Assembly (NCBI RefSeq): GCF_014652275.1
Contig: NZ_BMYM01000002.1
Location: forward strand, 744,001-808,000
DNA: 64,000 bases
Direction of reading: 5' to 3'
DNA from: Parahalioglobus pacificus
GTDB taxonomy: Bacteria; Pseudomonadota; Gammaproteobacteria; Pseudomonadales; Halieaceae
The position numbers were made by a program, and so were the translations under genes. The notes under the pieces are model-generated. The model did no database searches and had not been told where the DNA came from. It saw only the letters and a program-made list of their open reading frames with translations. Of the stretch, positions 1 to 8,447 are shown piece after piece; position 1 is the stretch's first letter; each line of letters opens with the position of its first letter.

Positions 1-159
1 CGCTATCAACCGCGGGCCGGCGTGGGGACGCTGATAGCAATGATGTTGCCGTATTCCGTTGCGTTCCTGGTGCTGTGGTCGATTTTCTTTTTTGTCTGGA
101 CGTTTGTTGCTGGTCTGCCGGTGGGGCCGGCATCACCCACGTTCTACACAACGGGGTAG
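1..159 (+). CDS. AbgT family transporter, C-terminal end (partial)
   Basis: The first frame is open from base 1 to a TAG at 157-159 and gives the last 52 residues of a membrane protein. The segment contains GTLIAMMLPYSVAFL and ends with a hydrophobic helix followed by GLPVGPASP. This matches my memory of the C-terminus of AbgT family (p-aminobenzoyl-glutamate type) secondary transporters, which end with a GTLIA-MLPYS helix and a short GLPLGPGA tail. The gene starts upstream of the window. Substrate cannot be judged from this piece. The overlapping + frame at 59-346 is not a gene. Confidence 0.75.
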   Translation, partial: RYQPRAGVGTLIAMMLPYSVAFLVLWSIFFFVWTFVAGLPVGPASPTFYTTG

Positions 160-469
160 TTGCACTCACCGCAACCACCCCCGGACCAGGCGAAGCTGCA
201 GTAAGGCATCTGCTGAAACCCACGACCCAATGATCGGGGATCGATCGTCTACACTCCTTCCAAACACTGGGCGTGGGGAGTCGCCGAATGCACCCGACTA
301 CTTTGATAGCGGAGTTGCGCCAAAGTTGGCGCAGCGTCAGGCCTGACCGACGTCATTCCCCAGGTGATGGACAAGGCCAGCGGCGGCGGCCTGTTGGAGC
401 AGGTCGGCCGACTGACCAGATTGATGGGGGCAGCCAAGTCATTCCTGAGCTGACCGCCGCCCGGGTCAG
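160..469. other. Intergenic stretch with a possible gene fragment
   Basis: No convincing complete gene lies between the transporter end and yegP. In the + frame ending with TGA near 452, about 45 codons read as a plausible protein tail (LTDVIPQVMDKASGGGLLEQ, then LMGAAKSFLS), but the frame is closed by a TAG near 313 and has no start. It may be a decayed gene end. Low confidence. Confidence 0.25.
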
Positions 470-802
470 TCAGGTATTGTCAGCAACGGGCGCGTCGGGC
501 GCGTTTTTCTTCACTGACGCCACTCCATTTTCCATCGCGGACGCCGACGAATAGCTTTCTGACTTCCCGATGTTCTGGCCATTCGACGATGTGAGACTGA
601 AAAAGGGCTCACCGTTCTTAGCTACCTTGCGATCAAAGCGCGAGTCATCCTGACTGTTCTTTCTGACCGACTCAATGCCGTTAGCAGCAGACGCCTTGGT
701 TGCATACATCTGGCTGGTGAGGATGATTTGTCCGTTACCTGCCTTCAAATTGAACATGAACTTGCCGCTGGGAGATTTCTTGAGCTCAAATTTTCCCGCC
801 AT
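470..802 (-). CDS. yegP: YegP family protein with two DUF1508 repeats
   Basis: Small 110-residue protein made of two similar DUF1508 units. Each begins with a FxLKxSxxGKFxFxLKAxNGQ-type strand pattern and ends with a G(I/V)xSVxKN helix: residues about 1-50 (GKFELKKSPSGKFMFNLKAG) and about 52-100 (AKNGEPFFSLTSSNGQNIG). This is the architecture of E. coli YegP. The function of the family is not established. The ATG at 802 (MAGKF) is preferred because homologues start there; an ATG at 817 in the same frame would add five residues. An AGGCG lies about 9 nt upstream of 802. It is followed on the same strand by no close gene and sits alone downstream of proteorhodopsin. Confidence 0.85.
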   Translation of the reverse strand: MAGKFELKKSPSGKFMFNLKAGNGQIILTSQMYATKASAANGIESVRKNSQDDSRFDRKVAKNGEPFFSLTSSNGQNIGKSESYSSASAMENGVASVKKNAPDAPVADNT

Positions 803-938
803 CTTACTTCGCCTCATTGTTGAGAATTTACTGTGATTGCCGACTTAAGACGTCCGGCGTTTATTTAAAATAGCTCACATGCCGGATCGGGCAACCTTGA
901 CGAGGTTTTGTACAGGAAAGTATCGACTCATTTTCAGG

Positions 939-976
939 AAAAAGCCTGCGAAACTCCAGGTTGAAGCCCCGCAGGC
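939..976 (-). terminator. Rho-independent terminator of the proteorhodopsin gene
   Basis: On the minus strand, GCCTGCG (976-970) and CGCAGGC (950-944) form a perfect 7-bp stem around a 19-nt loop and are followed by TTTTT. It starts 12 nt after the proteorhodopsin stop codon. Position, stem and U-tract are all as expected for an intrinsic terminator. Confidence 0.8.
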
Positions 977-988
977 ACTAGCAAAAGG

Positions 989-1768
989 CTACTCCTTAGC
1001 TGCCGTCGCTTCGTTAGCGGCGTACCAGATGAACAGACCAAACGCGATCTTGTTCAGGACATCCGCGAGGTTATACACGATGTTGAGAGTTCCAACGTCT
1101 GTGCCTCCCGCGAGATAGCCCAGGAAGTAGCCGATGGGATAGATAGCCCAGCCCACGGTCACTGTCCACTTCATCAGCGTGTAGGCCTTTTGCACGGCAG
1201 GAGGAGCTTCAGTCGCTGCGACTTTGCTGGCTTCCCCAAAGAATATCTCGTACAGAATGTATGCCCACCCCAACATGCCAATCGCGAAGCCAACAGTAAC
1301 ATTCAGGTAACCGGCTTCACCCATGTATCCGGGAATCAACATGACCAAGGTACCGATCAGTAACCGCCAGAAAATGCCGCCTGAAACCTTGGTTATTGCA
1401 GCGAGTATTAAGTAAAACTCAATCATTAGCAGGGGAACTGTCAACAGCCAATCTATGTACCTGAAGTCTGTCGGAGTGTCGCCCGTTGCGACCCACACTT
1501 CTCGCATGTAGAAATAATGGAACGCGGCAATGAAAGTTACGAGCGCAGATACGGTAAGCGAAGTTGCCCACTTACCACCGATGCGCAGAGATTCCATCAG
1601 GAAGAATATCGTCGACGCGGCGAGCGCCATTGAAATCAACCAGAAGGAATAACCAACAAAATCACCTGACTGCAGCATAGTCGAGTCACCAGCGAATGCG
1701 CTTGTGCCCGCCACGAGTAAACCCGTGACTACTGCAGGGGTGACGATAAAGCGTTTTTTATTAAACAT
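989..1768 (-). CDS. Proteorhodopsin, green-absorbing light-driven proton pump
   Basis: Seven-helix retinal protein, 259 residues, with an N-terminal signal-like segment ending at TSAFA (residues about 1-26). Key residues are present: counter-ion Asp106, Thr110, proton donor Glu117 and His84 (equivalents of D97, T101, E108 and H75 in the classic green proteorhodopsin), and Schiff-base Lys240 in NKIAFG. The tuning position (residue 105 of the classic protein) is Leu114, which in this family means green absorption. The DTE motif indicates an outward proton pump, not a chloride or sodium pump. Start choice: AAGGAG lies directly against an ATG at 1774, and the in-frame ATG at 1768 has proper 6-nt spacing, so 1768 is used. 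It is transcribed divergently from the crt-blh-idi operon that supplies its retinal. Confidence 0.97.
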   Translation of the reverse strand: MFNKKRFIVTPAVVTGLLVAGTSAFAGDSTMLQSGDFVGYSFWLISMALAASTIFFLMESLRIGGKWATSLTVSALVTFIAAFHYFYMREVWVATGDTPTDFRYIDWLLTVPLLMIEFYLILAAITKVSGGIFWRLLIGTLVMLIPGYMGEAGYLNVTVGFAIGMLGWAYILYEIFFGEASKVAATEAPPAVQKAYTLMKWTVTVGWAIYPIGYFLGYLAGGTDVGTLNIVYNLADVLNKIAFGLFIWYAANEATAAKE

Positions 1769-1946
1769 CGTCATCTCCTTGATGCGTGCTGAGAGAGATA
1801 CCGCTCACCGCCCCGATGGGGCCGGTTAATGCAGTTACGCACACTGTTAATGGTCTGGTTCATTCACTTTCAATATTTTGATCCCCTAGCGAAAACCGCG
1901 CGTAACCAACCACATAACTCAAACAACAAACGCCCGGGAGTTAACT
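1769..1946. promoter_or_regulatory. Divergent control region between proteorhodopsin and crt operon
   Basis: This 178-bp stretch must carry promoters for both directions. Visible elements: the AAGGAG ribosome-binding site of proteorhodopsin beside its start, GGGAG 6 nt before crtE, a small GCCCC-GAT-GGGGC hairpin at 1810-1822 in the proteorhodopsin leader, and a direct repeat GTTAATG at 1825-1831 and 1846-1852, exactly 21 bp apart. On the minus strand a TTGAAA lies upstream of the repeats but no good -10 hexamer follows at the right distance. No regulator gene is adjacent. Confidence 0.4.
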
Positions 1947-2981
1947 ATGGTTGCTGTGGCCGCGCGTATAAATAGCATTACGACCCTCACACCAAGAGGT
2001 GACACGGCTCTTGAGAACTGCAAAGAGCGTATCGCTGACCGGTTGCTTGGAATCGCACTGCAATTCGAAAACCCTCTGCGCGATGCATGCACTCATCATC
2101 TAGGCACTAATGGAAAGATGCTGCGCGGCCAGCTGGCCGTGAGAGCAGCGCTAGCCGACGGCGCAGACACTAACCAAGCGATTGAATGGGGCGTGGCCGT
2201 AGAGCTCTTGCACAACGCAACGTTGGTTCATGACGACATTTGCGACATGGATGAAACACGTCGCGGACGAGCATCCGTCTCGCACCTGTTTGGTTCCCAG
2301 GTGGCACTCTGCCTTGGAGACGCACTCATCAGCGAAAGCTATGCCGCGGCGCGGAGGTATACGCGCCGCAGGGAGACACTCGATGCCCTGAGCATGACCA
2401 TCAAGGAGCTTGCACAGGGTCAGGCCAGCGAATTTGCCTGTAACCACTATCCATCAGTTGAGCGTTGCTTTGCGATTGCCATCAGAAAAACGGGACCACT
2501 GTTCAGTCTTCCGGTCTGCGGCGCTCTGCGCACCTACGACAGCTCTTCAGTGGCTGGAAGCACAAAAAAATACCTCAACGCGTGTGCCATAGCCTTCCAG
2601 GCGATAAACGACCTTGCCAATTTTGATCGGCGCGTCAGCAGTGCGAATCCGAGCTCAGATTTTTCAAGGATGCGCCCCAACATTGCTATCTCGCTGTTTG
2701 CGGACTCACTCGACACCGCAACACGCAGAGACTTTGACGCGCTGTATCGTTCGCTCGCCCAACCAAGACATGAAGCAACATGTTCCCAGAAGCTCATGGA
2801 ACAGTTCTGGATCACGTTTTCAGGATCCGTCGCCCTGAGATCTGCTCTTTCACTTACCAAGCTTGAAGTCGAAACAGCCGATCGACTCTTCGAGCAATTG
2901 GAAAAGAAGACTGCAGAGGTCGTGTCACCGCTGCACGCCTGGTTGCTCGCCACATCCGAGAAGACTTGCTCTCTTCACTAG
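1947..2981 (+). CDS. crtE: Polyprenyl (geranylgeranyl) diphosphate synthase
   Basis: Isoprenyl diphosphate synthase of 344 residues, first gene of the beta-carotene/retinal operon. It should condense IPP with allylic diphosphates to geranylgeranyl diphosphate, the substrate of CrtB. The first aspartate-rich motif is intact (DDICD, residues 96-100, preceded by LLHNATLVH and followed by ETRRG), and GKMLRGQL near residue 57 matches the GKxxR IPP-binding region. The second motif, normally DDxxD after FQ, reads NDLAN (221-225), so two of three aspartates are asparagine. Activity may still be possible but this is odd. GGGAG precedes the ATG by 6 nt. The crtI start follows 12 bp after the stop. Confidence 0.9.
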   Translation: MVAVAARINSITTLTPRGDTALENCKERIADRLLGIALQFENPLRDACTHHLGTNGKMLRGQLAVRAALADGADTNQAIEWGVAVELLHNATLVHDDICDMDETRRGRASVSHLFGSQVALCLGDALISESYAAARRYTRRRETLDALSMTIKELAQGQASEFACNHYPSVERCFAIAIRKTGPLFSLPVCGALRTYDSSSVAGSTKKYLNACAIAFQAINDLANFDRRVSSANPSSDFSRMRPNIAISLFADSLDTATRRDFDALYRSLAQPRHEATCSQKLMEQFWITFSGSVALRSALSLTKLEVETADRLFEQLEKKTAEVVSPLHAWLLATSEKTCSLH

Positions 2982-2993
2982 GCGGGTGATTGT

Positions 2994-4532
2994 ATGGAAG
3001 CGAAACAATTTCCAGGGCCTACTCAACATGCCGTTGTCGTAGGCGCAGGGTTCGGAGGTATCGCAGCTGCACTCAGGCTGCGCGCTCGCGGGTATACGGT
3101 AGAAATCATAGACCGCTGCCAACGTCTCGGTGGACGTGCTCAGGTCCACGTTCGTGACGGATTTCGTCACGACGCTGGTCCTACGGTGATCACTGCACCG
3201 TTCTTGTTCGAAGAATTATTCGCTCTATTTGGGAGGAATATAGCCGACTACGTAACACTGAAGCCGCTAGATACTTGGTATCGATTTCAATTCGCAGATG
3301 GTACCCACTTTAACTACGGCGGCTCCATCGAAGATACGCTGGCTGAAATTCGACGCATTGCCCCCGAAGATGAACAGGGGTATCTGGAGCTTGTTGAGGC
3401 CAGTCGCCGTATCTACGAACTCGGATTCGAAAAACTCGCCCACGTTCCGTTTCATAACCCGCGCAAGCTGATCGCACTTATTCCATCCATGGCCAGACTG
3501 GGGCTCTACAGGAGTGTCTGGCAACTCGTTCGCCGATATCTGAAGTCTGAAAAATTACGCAGGGCATTTTCGATTCAGCCGCTGCTTGTGGGCGGCAATC
3601 CTTTCCAAACAACGAGTATTTATAACCTCATACACTATCTTGAGCGAGCCCATGGCATTCACTTCGCAATGGGAGGAACCGGTGCATTAGTTGACGCACT
3701 TGCAAGATTGATGTCCGAACAGGGGATTAACACTCGGCTGAACACAACCGTTGACAGAATATGTGTTGAGGACAAGCGGGTGCGCGGTGTCTTTCTTGAC
3801 ACGGGAGAGCGGATTGATGCGGACATAGTCGTGTCGAACACAGACCCCGCTTTCTTGTACTCGTCGATGCTGAACGACAGACAATCCAAGGCAACGGCAA
3901 AATTGAAAACGCGGTTCGCGCGAAAGAGCATGGGCCTCTTCGTGCTCTTCTTTGGTACAACGCGCGCGTATGAAGATGTCGAACATCACACTATATGGTT
4001 GGGGAAAAGATACAAAGATCTACTGAATGACATCTTTAATCGCAAAGTTCTCTCTGAGGACTTCTCGATGTATCTCCACCGGCCGACAGCCACAGATCCG
4101 ACGTTCGCTCCTGATGGATGCGACAGTTTTTACGCACTGGTGCCCGTTCCTAACCTTTCGGCCGAGATTGACTGGAGTGTTGAAGGCCATCGCCTGCGTG
4201 AGCGAATGGTGGAAGCTTTGGACGAGACTATACTTCCCGGCTTACGGGACTGCATCACCAGTGACTTCTGTATGACGCCCGAGGACTTTCAATCGGATTA
4301 TCTAAGCCCCGACGGCGCGGGGTTCTCAATTGCGCCCACTTTCTATCAGTCTGCCTGGTTTCGCTACCACAACGTTGGGGAGGGTCCAAAGGGCCTTTAC
4401 CTCGTCGGCGCTGGGACACATCCAGGCGCGGGATTACCTGGTGTTCTAAGCTCTGCTAAAGTCCTCGACCAAGTTGTGCCAGCCGCTGACATTCAGGTCG
4501 CCGACTGTCGCACTTACGAGGTTTCTCCGTGA
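2994..4532 (+). CDS. crtI: Phytoene desaturase (CrtI-type)
   Basis: FAD-dependent desaturase of 512 residues that converts phytoene to lycopene by successive desaturations at the membrane. The N-terminal dinucleotide-binding fold is clear (VVGAGFGGIAAALRLRARG, residues 15-33) followed by LGGRAQ, and the C-terminal FAD-contact motif is present (GLYLVGAGTHPGAGLPGVL, near residues 463-481). Length is typical of bacterial CrtI. The stop codon overlaps the GTG start of crtB by 4 bp (GTGA), which indicates translational coupling. Confidence 0.95.
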   Translation: MEAKQFPGPTQHAVVVGAGFGGIAAALRLRARGYTVEIIDRCQRLGGRAQVHVRDGFRHDAGPTVITAPFLFEELFALFGRNIADYVTLKPLDTWYRFQFADGTHFNYGGSIEDTLAEIRRIAPEDEQGYLELVEASRRIYELGFEKLAHVPFHNPRKLIALIPSMARLGLYRSVWQLVRRYLKSEKLRRAFSIQPLLVGGNPFQTTSIYNLIHYLERAHGIHFAMGGTGALVDALARLMSEQGINTRLNTTVDRICVEDKRVRGVFLDTGERIDADIVVSNTDPAFLYSSMLNDRQSKATAKLKTRFARKSMGLFVLFFGTTRAYEDVEHHTIWLGKRYKDLLNDIFNRKVLSEDFSMYLHRPTATDPTFAPDGCDSFYALVPVPNLSAEIDWSVEGHRLRERMVEALDETILPGLRDCITSDFCMTPEDFQSDYLSPDGAGFSIAPTFYQSAWFRYHNVGEGPKGLYLVGAGTHPGAGLPGVLSSAKVLDQVVPAADIQVADCRTYEVSP

Positions 4533-5482
4533 TCAAACATCCAACATCCTCGGGTGACGCTCACAAGGTGCTTGCAAAGCACGGTAAGACATTTGCGTTG
4601 GCCAGCAAGTTCATGGGTAAGGAAACCTCATACAAAGCAGCAAGGCTTTATGCGTTCTGCAGATACTTGGACGATCTCGTAGACGAACGAGCCACTATTC
4701 AATCTGCCCGTAACGCACTCCGAGAAACGCGCAAACACTTGCTATCCGGTACTGGCTGCGATCCGGTCGTTGCTGATTTCCTGTCACTGGCCCGGGACAC
4801 GTCAATGGACCCCGCACTTGCCGCAATACTCATTGATGGCCTCGAAAGCGACCTTACGACAGTGGCTATCGATACACAGGAGGAGCTGGTTCAGTACGCT
4901 TACCGAGTTGCGGGTGTGGTCGGATTAATGATGTGTGCCGTCATGAATGTGAAAGATAGTCGAGCGCTACCCTTTGCGATTGATCTGGGAATCGCGATGC
5001 AGCTCACCAACATCGCCCGCGATATCCGGGAAGACGCGGCGATGGGTCGCAGGTACATACCCGGCAGTTGGATAGACAGACTGCGGGCTCGCGACCTAGT
5101 GGCGCCAAGCGCGTGCACGCAAGCGGCTGTTAGTTCCGGACTTAAGAAACTGCTGAATCTCGCCGATGACTACTATATGAGTGCGGCCCTTGGCTTGCAC
5201 TACATCCCTTTGCGTTCACAATTTGCGGTTCGTGTGGCTCGATCGGTTTATCGGGAGATTGGGCAGCTGATCCGTGAGCGGGACTATAACGTCAATGAAT
5301 CTCGGATCATTGTTGGGAACGCAAGAAAAGTACGAGTATCGCTTCGGGCACTCTTCTCCGAGCCGCGAGAGAGCACCTCGGACATTGCGGAGAAAAACTG
5401 CATTTCAAAGCTCCATACGCCATTACTTGGGCTTCCCGGCGTCCGAGTGTCATACGAAGGCAAGCCTGGGTGTCTCGCGTAG
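4529..5482 (+). CDS. crtB: Phytoene synthase
   Basis: Squalene/phytoene synthase family, 317 residues, joins two geranylgeranyl diphosphates head-to-head to phytoene. Both diphosphate/Mg-binding motifs are present: DDLVD (residues 48-52, within YAFCRYLDDLVDE) and NIARDIRED (161-169). The GTG start lies inside the end of crtI. The last 13 bp overlap the start of crtY, so the operon is tightly coupled. Confidence 0.95.
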   Translation: MIKHPTSSGDAHKVLAKHGKTFALASKFMGKETSYKAARLYAFCRYLDDLVDERATIQSARNALRETRKHLLSGTGCDPVVADFLSLARDTSMDPALAAILIDGLESDLTTVAIDTQEELVQYAYRVAGVVGLMMCAVMNVKDSRALPFAIDLGIAMQLTNIARDIREDAAMGRRYIPGSWIDRLRARDLVAPSACTQAAVSSGLKKLLNLADDYYMSAALGLHYIPLRSQFAVRVARSVYREIGQLIRERDYNVNESRIIVGNARKVRVSLRALFSEPRESTSDIAEKNCISKLHTPLLGLPGVRVSYEGKPGCLA

Positions 5483-6639
5483 ACGTATATGACGTTGTGA
5501 TAATCGGAGGTGGTTGCGCCGGATTGTCACTTGCTCGCGAGCTGTGCCGTATACCAACATCACCAAAAACGTTGGTTCTCGAGTCTCGCGGAAACTATGT
5601 CAACGACAAAACCTGGTGCTTCTGGGCCAGTAATAATCACCATCTTTATCACCTCGTTTCGAAGGAGTGGGCTAAGTGGGAAATTTCAACTGTGTCGGGC
5701 GATGCAATAACTCACTCGGCCAGCGGACGTTCCTACCAGATGATAAGAAGCATCGACTTTTACAATGATGCTCTGGATATCATCGATAGGGAACCTAACG
5801 TCAATGTAAGAACTCAGGCGCCGGTATTCGGTATTCGTCGAGACGCCGACGGGCTGGAAATTAGTCTTCCAGATGGTGCGGTTTATGCACGCCGCGTCGT
5901 TGATACACGACCGCCAACGCAGAAGAAATTGCAATCTGCAACGCTCCTACAGTGCTTTATGGGACACGAAGTTGAGACTGAACGGCCTGTGTTTGACCCT
6001 CACAAGGCCGGCCTGATGACGGACATGCGCGATGACGGCTTGGGCTTCAGATTTGTATACGTGTTACCGCTTAGCTCTCAAAGGGCACTTGTAGAGACAA
6101 CAAGATTCTGCACAACACTTTGCCCCAAAGCCCAGTTGGCAAAAGACCTAGAAGAAGACACTCGTAACTTGCTCGGTGGACAGGACGGACGTGTCATTTA
6201 TGCAGAGTGTGGCGCCCTACCCATGGGCATGCCTGCTACGGAGGGGGCCGATAAAGAAGTTTATCGGGCCGGTATATCCGGTGGCGCACTGAGAGCAGCC
6301 ACCGGATACGGATTCCAGAATATCCAGCAATGGGCTGAACGCTTCGCCTACTCTCTCTCTGGTTACGGCAGCGAAACCCACGCTAGCGCAAGCAAGTTCC
6401 AATCGTTTATGGACGAGATTTTTCTCAGAACCTTGAAACGCCATCCCGATCGGTCCGCTGAGTTTTTTCACTCGATTGCGGCCACGCTGGAAGGTGGGGA
6501 GTTCTCAGATTTTATGTCGGGGTATTCTCGATTGGGAGTTTGGCGGCGGATAGTCCAGTCATTGCCGCCACGCCCATTCCTAAACACATTGCTCCATCGT
6601 CAGGACAACATAGCTTCGCAGAGGGTTGTCGTTAGATGA
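5470..6639 (+). CDS. crtY: Lycopene beta-cyclase (CrtY-type)
   Basis: Flavin-dependent lycopene cyclase, 389 residues, turning lycopene into beta-carotene. The N-terminal VVIIGGGCAGLSLARELC (about residues 8-25) is the FAD/NAD-binding motif of the family, and NDKTWCFW near residue 46 matches the conserved DxxTWxFW-like block. It begins with GTG inside crtB; GAAGG lies about 9 nt upstream. The TGA overlaps the ATG of blh by 4 bp (ATGA). Context (CrtB before, Blh after) supports beta-carotene as product. Confidence 0.92.
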   Translation: MSRVDVYDVVIIGGGCAGLSLARELCRIPTSPKTLVLESRGNYVNDKTWCFWASNNHHLYHLVSKEWAKWEISTVSGDAITHSASGRSYQMIRSIDFYNDALDIIDREPNVNVRTQAPVFGIRRDADGLEISLPDGAVYARRVVDTRPPTQKKLQSATLLQCFMGHEVETERPVFDPHKAGLMTDMRDDGLGFRFVYVLPLSSQRALVETTRFCTTLCPKAQLAKDLEEDTRNLLGGQDGRVIYAECGALPMGMPATEGADKEVYRAGISGGALRAATGYGFQNIQQWAERFAYSLSGYGSETHASASKFQSFMDEIFLRTLKRHPDRSAEFFHSIAATLEGGEFSDFMSGYSRLGVWRRIVQSLPPRPFLNTLLHRQDNIASQRVVVR

Positions 6640-7502
6640 TCCTCCGAGGCGACAACGCCGCTTTTCTCGTGGCCTGCCTAGTTGCCCTGTTTCTAGCCTA
6701 CATGGAACTAGCACCCGATGGGCGCACGGCGGTTACCTTTCTCGCGGTTGCTGTGGTTACCATGGGTCTGCCACATGGTGCTATTGATGCCTGGTATGCC
6801 GAACGTCGCGGCTTTACCGGCGACGGCTGGCAGGGCTCTGTAGTTTTCTATCTGTGGTACACCGGATTGGCTGTGTTAACTGCAGTCGTGTGGTTTTTGT
6901 TTCCCGTTTTCAGCCTTTGTGTTTTCTTGTTGATTTCCGCTTGGCATTTTAGCGGTGATTGGAGAGATCACCTTGTTTCTTTAGAGAGACTGGCTGCGGG
7001 AATTACGCTTGTTTCTCTGCCTGCACTATTTCACCCCGAGAGCGTGCAGGTGCTTTACAGCGCACTAACTGGTGAGCCGTCTTCGACCATCGTGGTCGCG
7101 CAGAGTTTCTCGGCGGTAGTGTTTGGTGTATTTCTCTTCTTGAGTATCTTGTACCGTGCTCCTAGACAACCGCAATTTCTGTTCGAGAGCTCTATACTCT
7201 TGGTCTGTGCATGGGCGCTACCGCCGATCACATTCTTCCTCGTTTACTTCTGCGGATTACACAGTGTTCGACACCTGCTGAGAATACTTAAGGGTGCTGG
7301 ATACAGAGTTGGGTTATCGGCATTTCTGCACACACTGCTTGCCGTGCTGATCGCGATGACCGCCTGGATTATTTTCCCTGCCCATATCGAAATCGAGCAG
7401 CTTCTTCTAGGCACAGTATTTATCGGGCTAGCGTCGTTGACGGTTCCGCACATGCTCCTACACGATGTGCTCGCACATCTACATAAAGCAGAAAATTCGT
7501 GA
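6636..7502 (+). CDS. blh: Beta-carotene 15,15'-dioxygenase, Brp/Blh family
   Basis: Polytopic membrane protein of 288 residues that cleaves beta-carotene into two retinals, the chromophore of the proteorhodopsin. Conserved iron-ligand type histidines lie in hydrophobic helices: His47 (MGLPHGAID), His104 (WHFSGDW), His209 and His213 (LHSVRHLL), and His272/His276 (PHMLLHD). About seven to eight hydrophobic segments can be seen. It is coupled to crtY upstream (ATGA overlap) and to idi downstream (GTGA overlap). Confidence 0.95.
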   Translation: MILRGDNAAFLVACLVALFLAYMELAPDGRTAVTFLAVAVVTMGLPHGAIDAWYAERRGFTGDGWQGSVVFYLWYTGLAVLTAVVWFLFPVFSLCVFLLISAWHFSGDWRDHLVSLERLAAGITLVSLPALFHPESVQVLYSALTGEPSSTIVVAQSFSAVVFGVFLFLSILYRAPRQPQFLFESSILLVCAWALPPITFFLVYFCGLHSVRHLLRILKGAGYRVGLSAFLHTLLAVLIAMTAWIIFPAHIEIEQLLLGTVFIGLASLTVPHMLLHDVLAHLHKAENS

Positions 7503-8068
7503 CCACTGTAAAGGCGATCGTTCGTTATCCCAAAGTCGAATCGGTTATCCTCGTTGACGAACAGGATCGTCCACTGGGAGCTGCTGAGAAACAGTTTGCT
7601 CACATAAAATCGAAGTTGCATCGGGCTTTCTCAATTTTTATTTTTAATGAGCGAGGGGAGTTACTGCTGCAACGCAGAGCAACCTCGAAGTATCACTCCG
7701 GGGATCTGTGGGCAAACACCTGCTGTGGCCATCCGCGACCGGGAGAGCGGACCAAAAAAGCAGCACAACGTCGATTAATGGAGGAGTTTGGTTTCAGCAG
7801 TGTCCTCACTCGATTGGGACATATACGCTACCGAGCGGAAGTCACTCGCGGGCTTACCGAAAATGAGTATGTCCACATATTCGTTGGAACGCACCGCGGA
7901 GACATCTCTCCGGATCCGGCCGAGATCCGTGAGTATCGATTTTCGTCCTGGGAGTCAGTGATCAACGATGTAAATCATCGCCCAAGTGATTACGCGCCCT
8001 GGTTCAGGGTTTACCTCACGAAGAATATCTCAACACTTAATACAGCCCTTTCATCATTTCTCCAGTAA
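7499..8068 (+). CDS. idi: Isopentenyl-diphosphate delta-isomerase, type I
   Basis: Nudix-fold isomerase of 189 residues interconverting IPP and DMAPP, thus balancing the precursors for CrtE. The catalytic cysteine is in NTCCGHP (Cys76), the second catalytic acid region is RRLMEEFGF (Glu95/Glu96), and LLLQRRATSKYHS matches the substrate-binding block. The GTG start overlaps the blh stop by 4 bp. It is the last gene of the crtEIBY-blh-idi operon; no clear intrinsic terminator is visible after it. Confidence 0.95.
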   Translation: MTTVKAIVRYPKVESVILVDEQDRPLGAAEKQFAHIKSKLHRAFSIFIFNERGELLLQRRATSKYHSGDLWANTCCGHPRPGERTKKAAQRRLMEEFGFSSVLTRLGHIRYRAEVTRGLTENEYVHIFVGTHRGDISPDPAEIREYRFSSWESVINDVNHRPSDYAPWFRVYLTKNISTLNTALSSFLQ

Positions 8069-8447
8069 TTGGAAGATTCGCCAGGCGACACCATACGGTA
8101 TCTCTTAACTTCTTCAGAGCTGTGACTACATCACGCCTTGGAGATTTATCCCGAAATGAAGCAATGATTACCACGTGTAGTTCTAGAGTGCTGGCGGAGA
8201 GGAGAACAGAGTGCTTAAGGTTCTTATAAGGGTATCGATTGGGTAGTAGGAAAGACCTGACACCGGCTAAAGCTAATGGTCAGAAAACTCGTCGATTCTG
8301 AAGAGTGGATTTAACAGCAGTCCCTGTTTGGTCCTCGGCTCAGAAAAGTTAGGGTATGCTTACTTGGAACTGTCCCACTTGGAGGTGGTTATTCATGCGT
8401 TTCCAGTCTCATCCAAGTATCGGATGGGTATCCTGATACGGGGGGGT
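8069..8447. other. Intergenic stretch, nothing recognised
   Basis: About 380 bp after idi. The frame of the next gene is open back to 8328, but those codons do not look like protein (no signal peptide until 8448). No RNA, terminator or repeat was recognised. Confidence 0.4.

Noticed and set aside
1769-1774. First ATG of the proteorhodopsin frame (1774) as start
   Set aside because: AAGGAG directly abuts it, leaving no spacing; the next ATG at 1768 has the right 6-nt distance.
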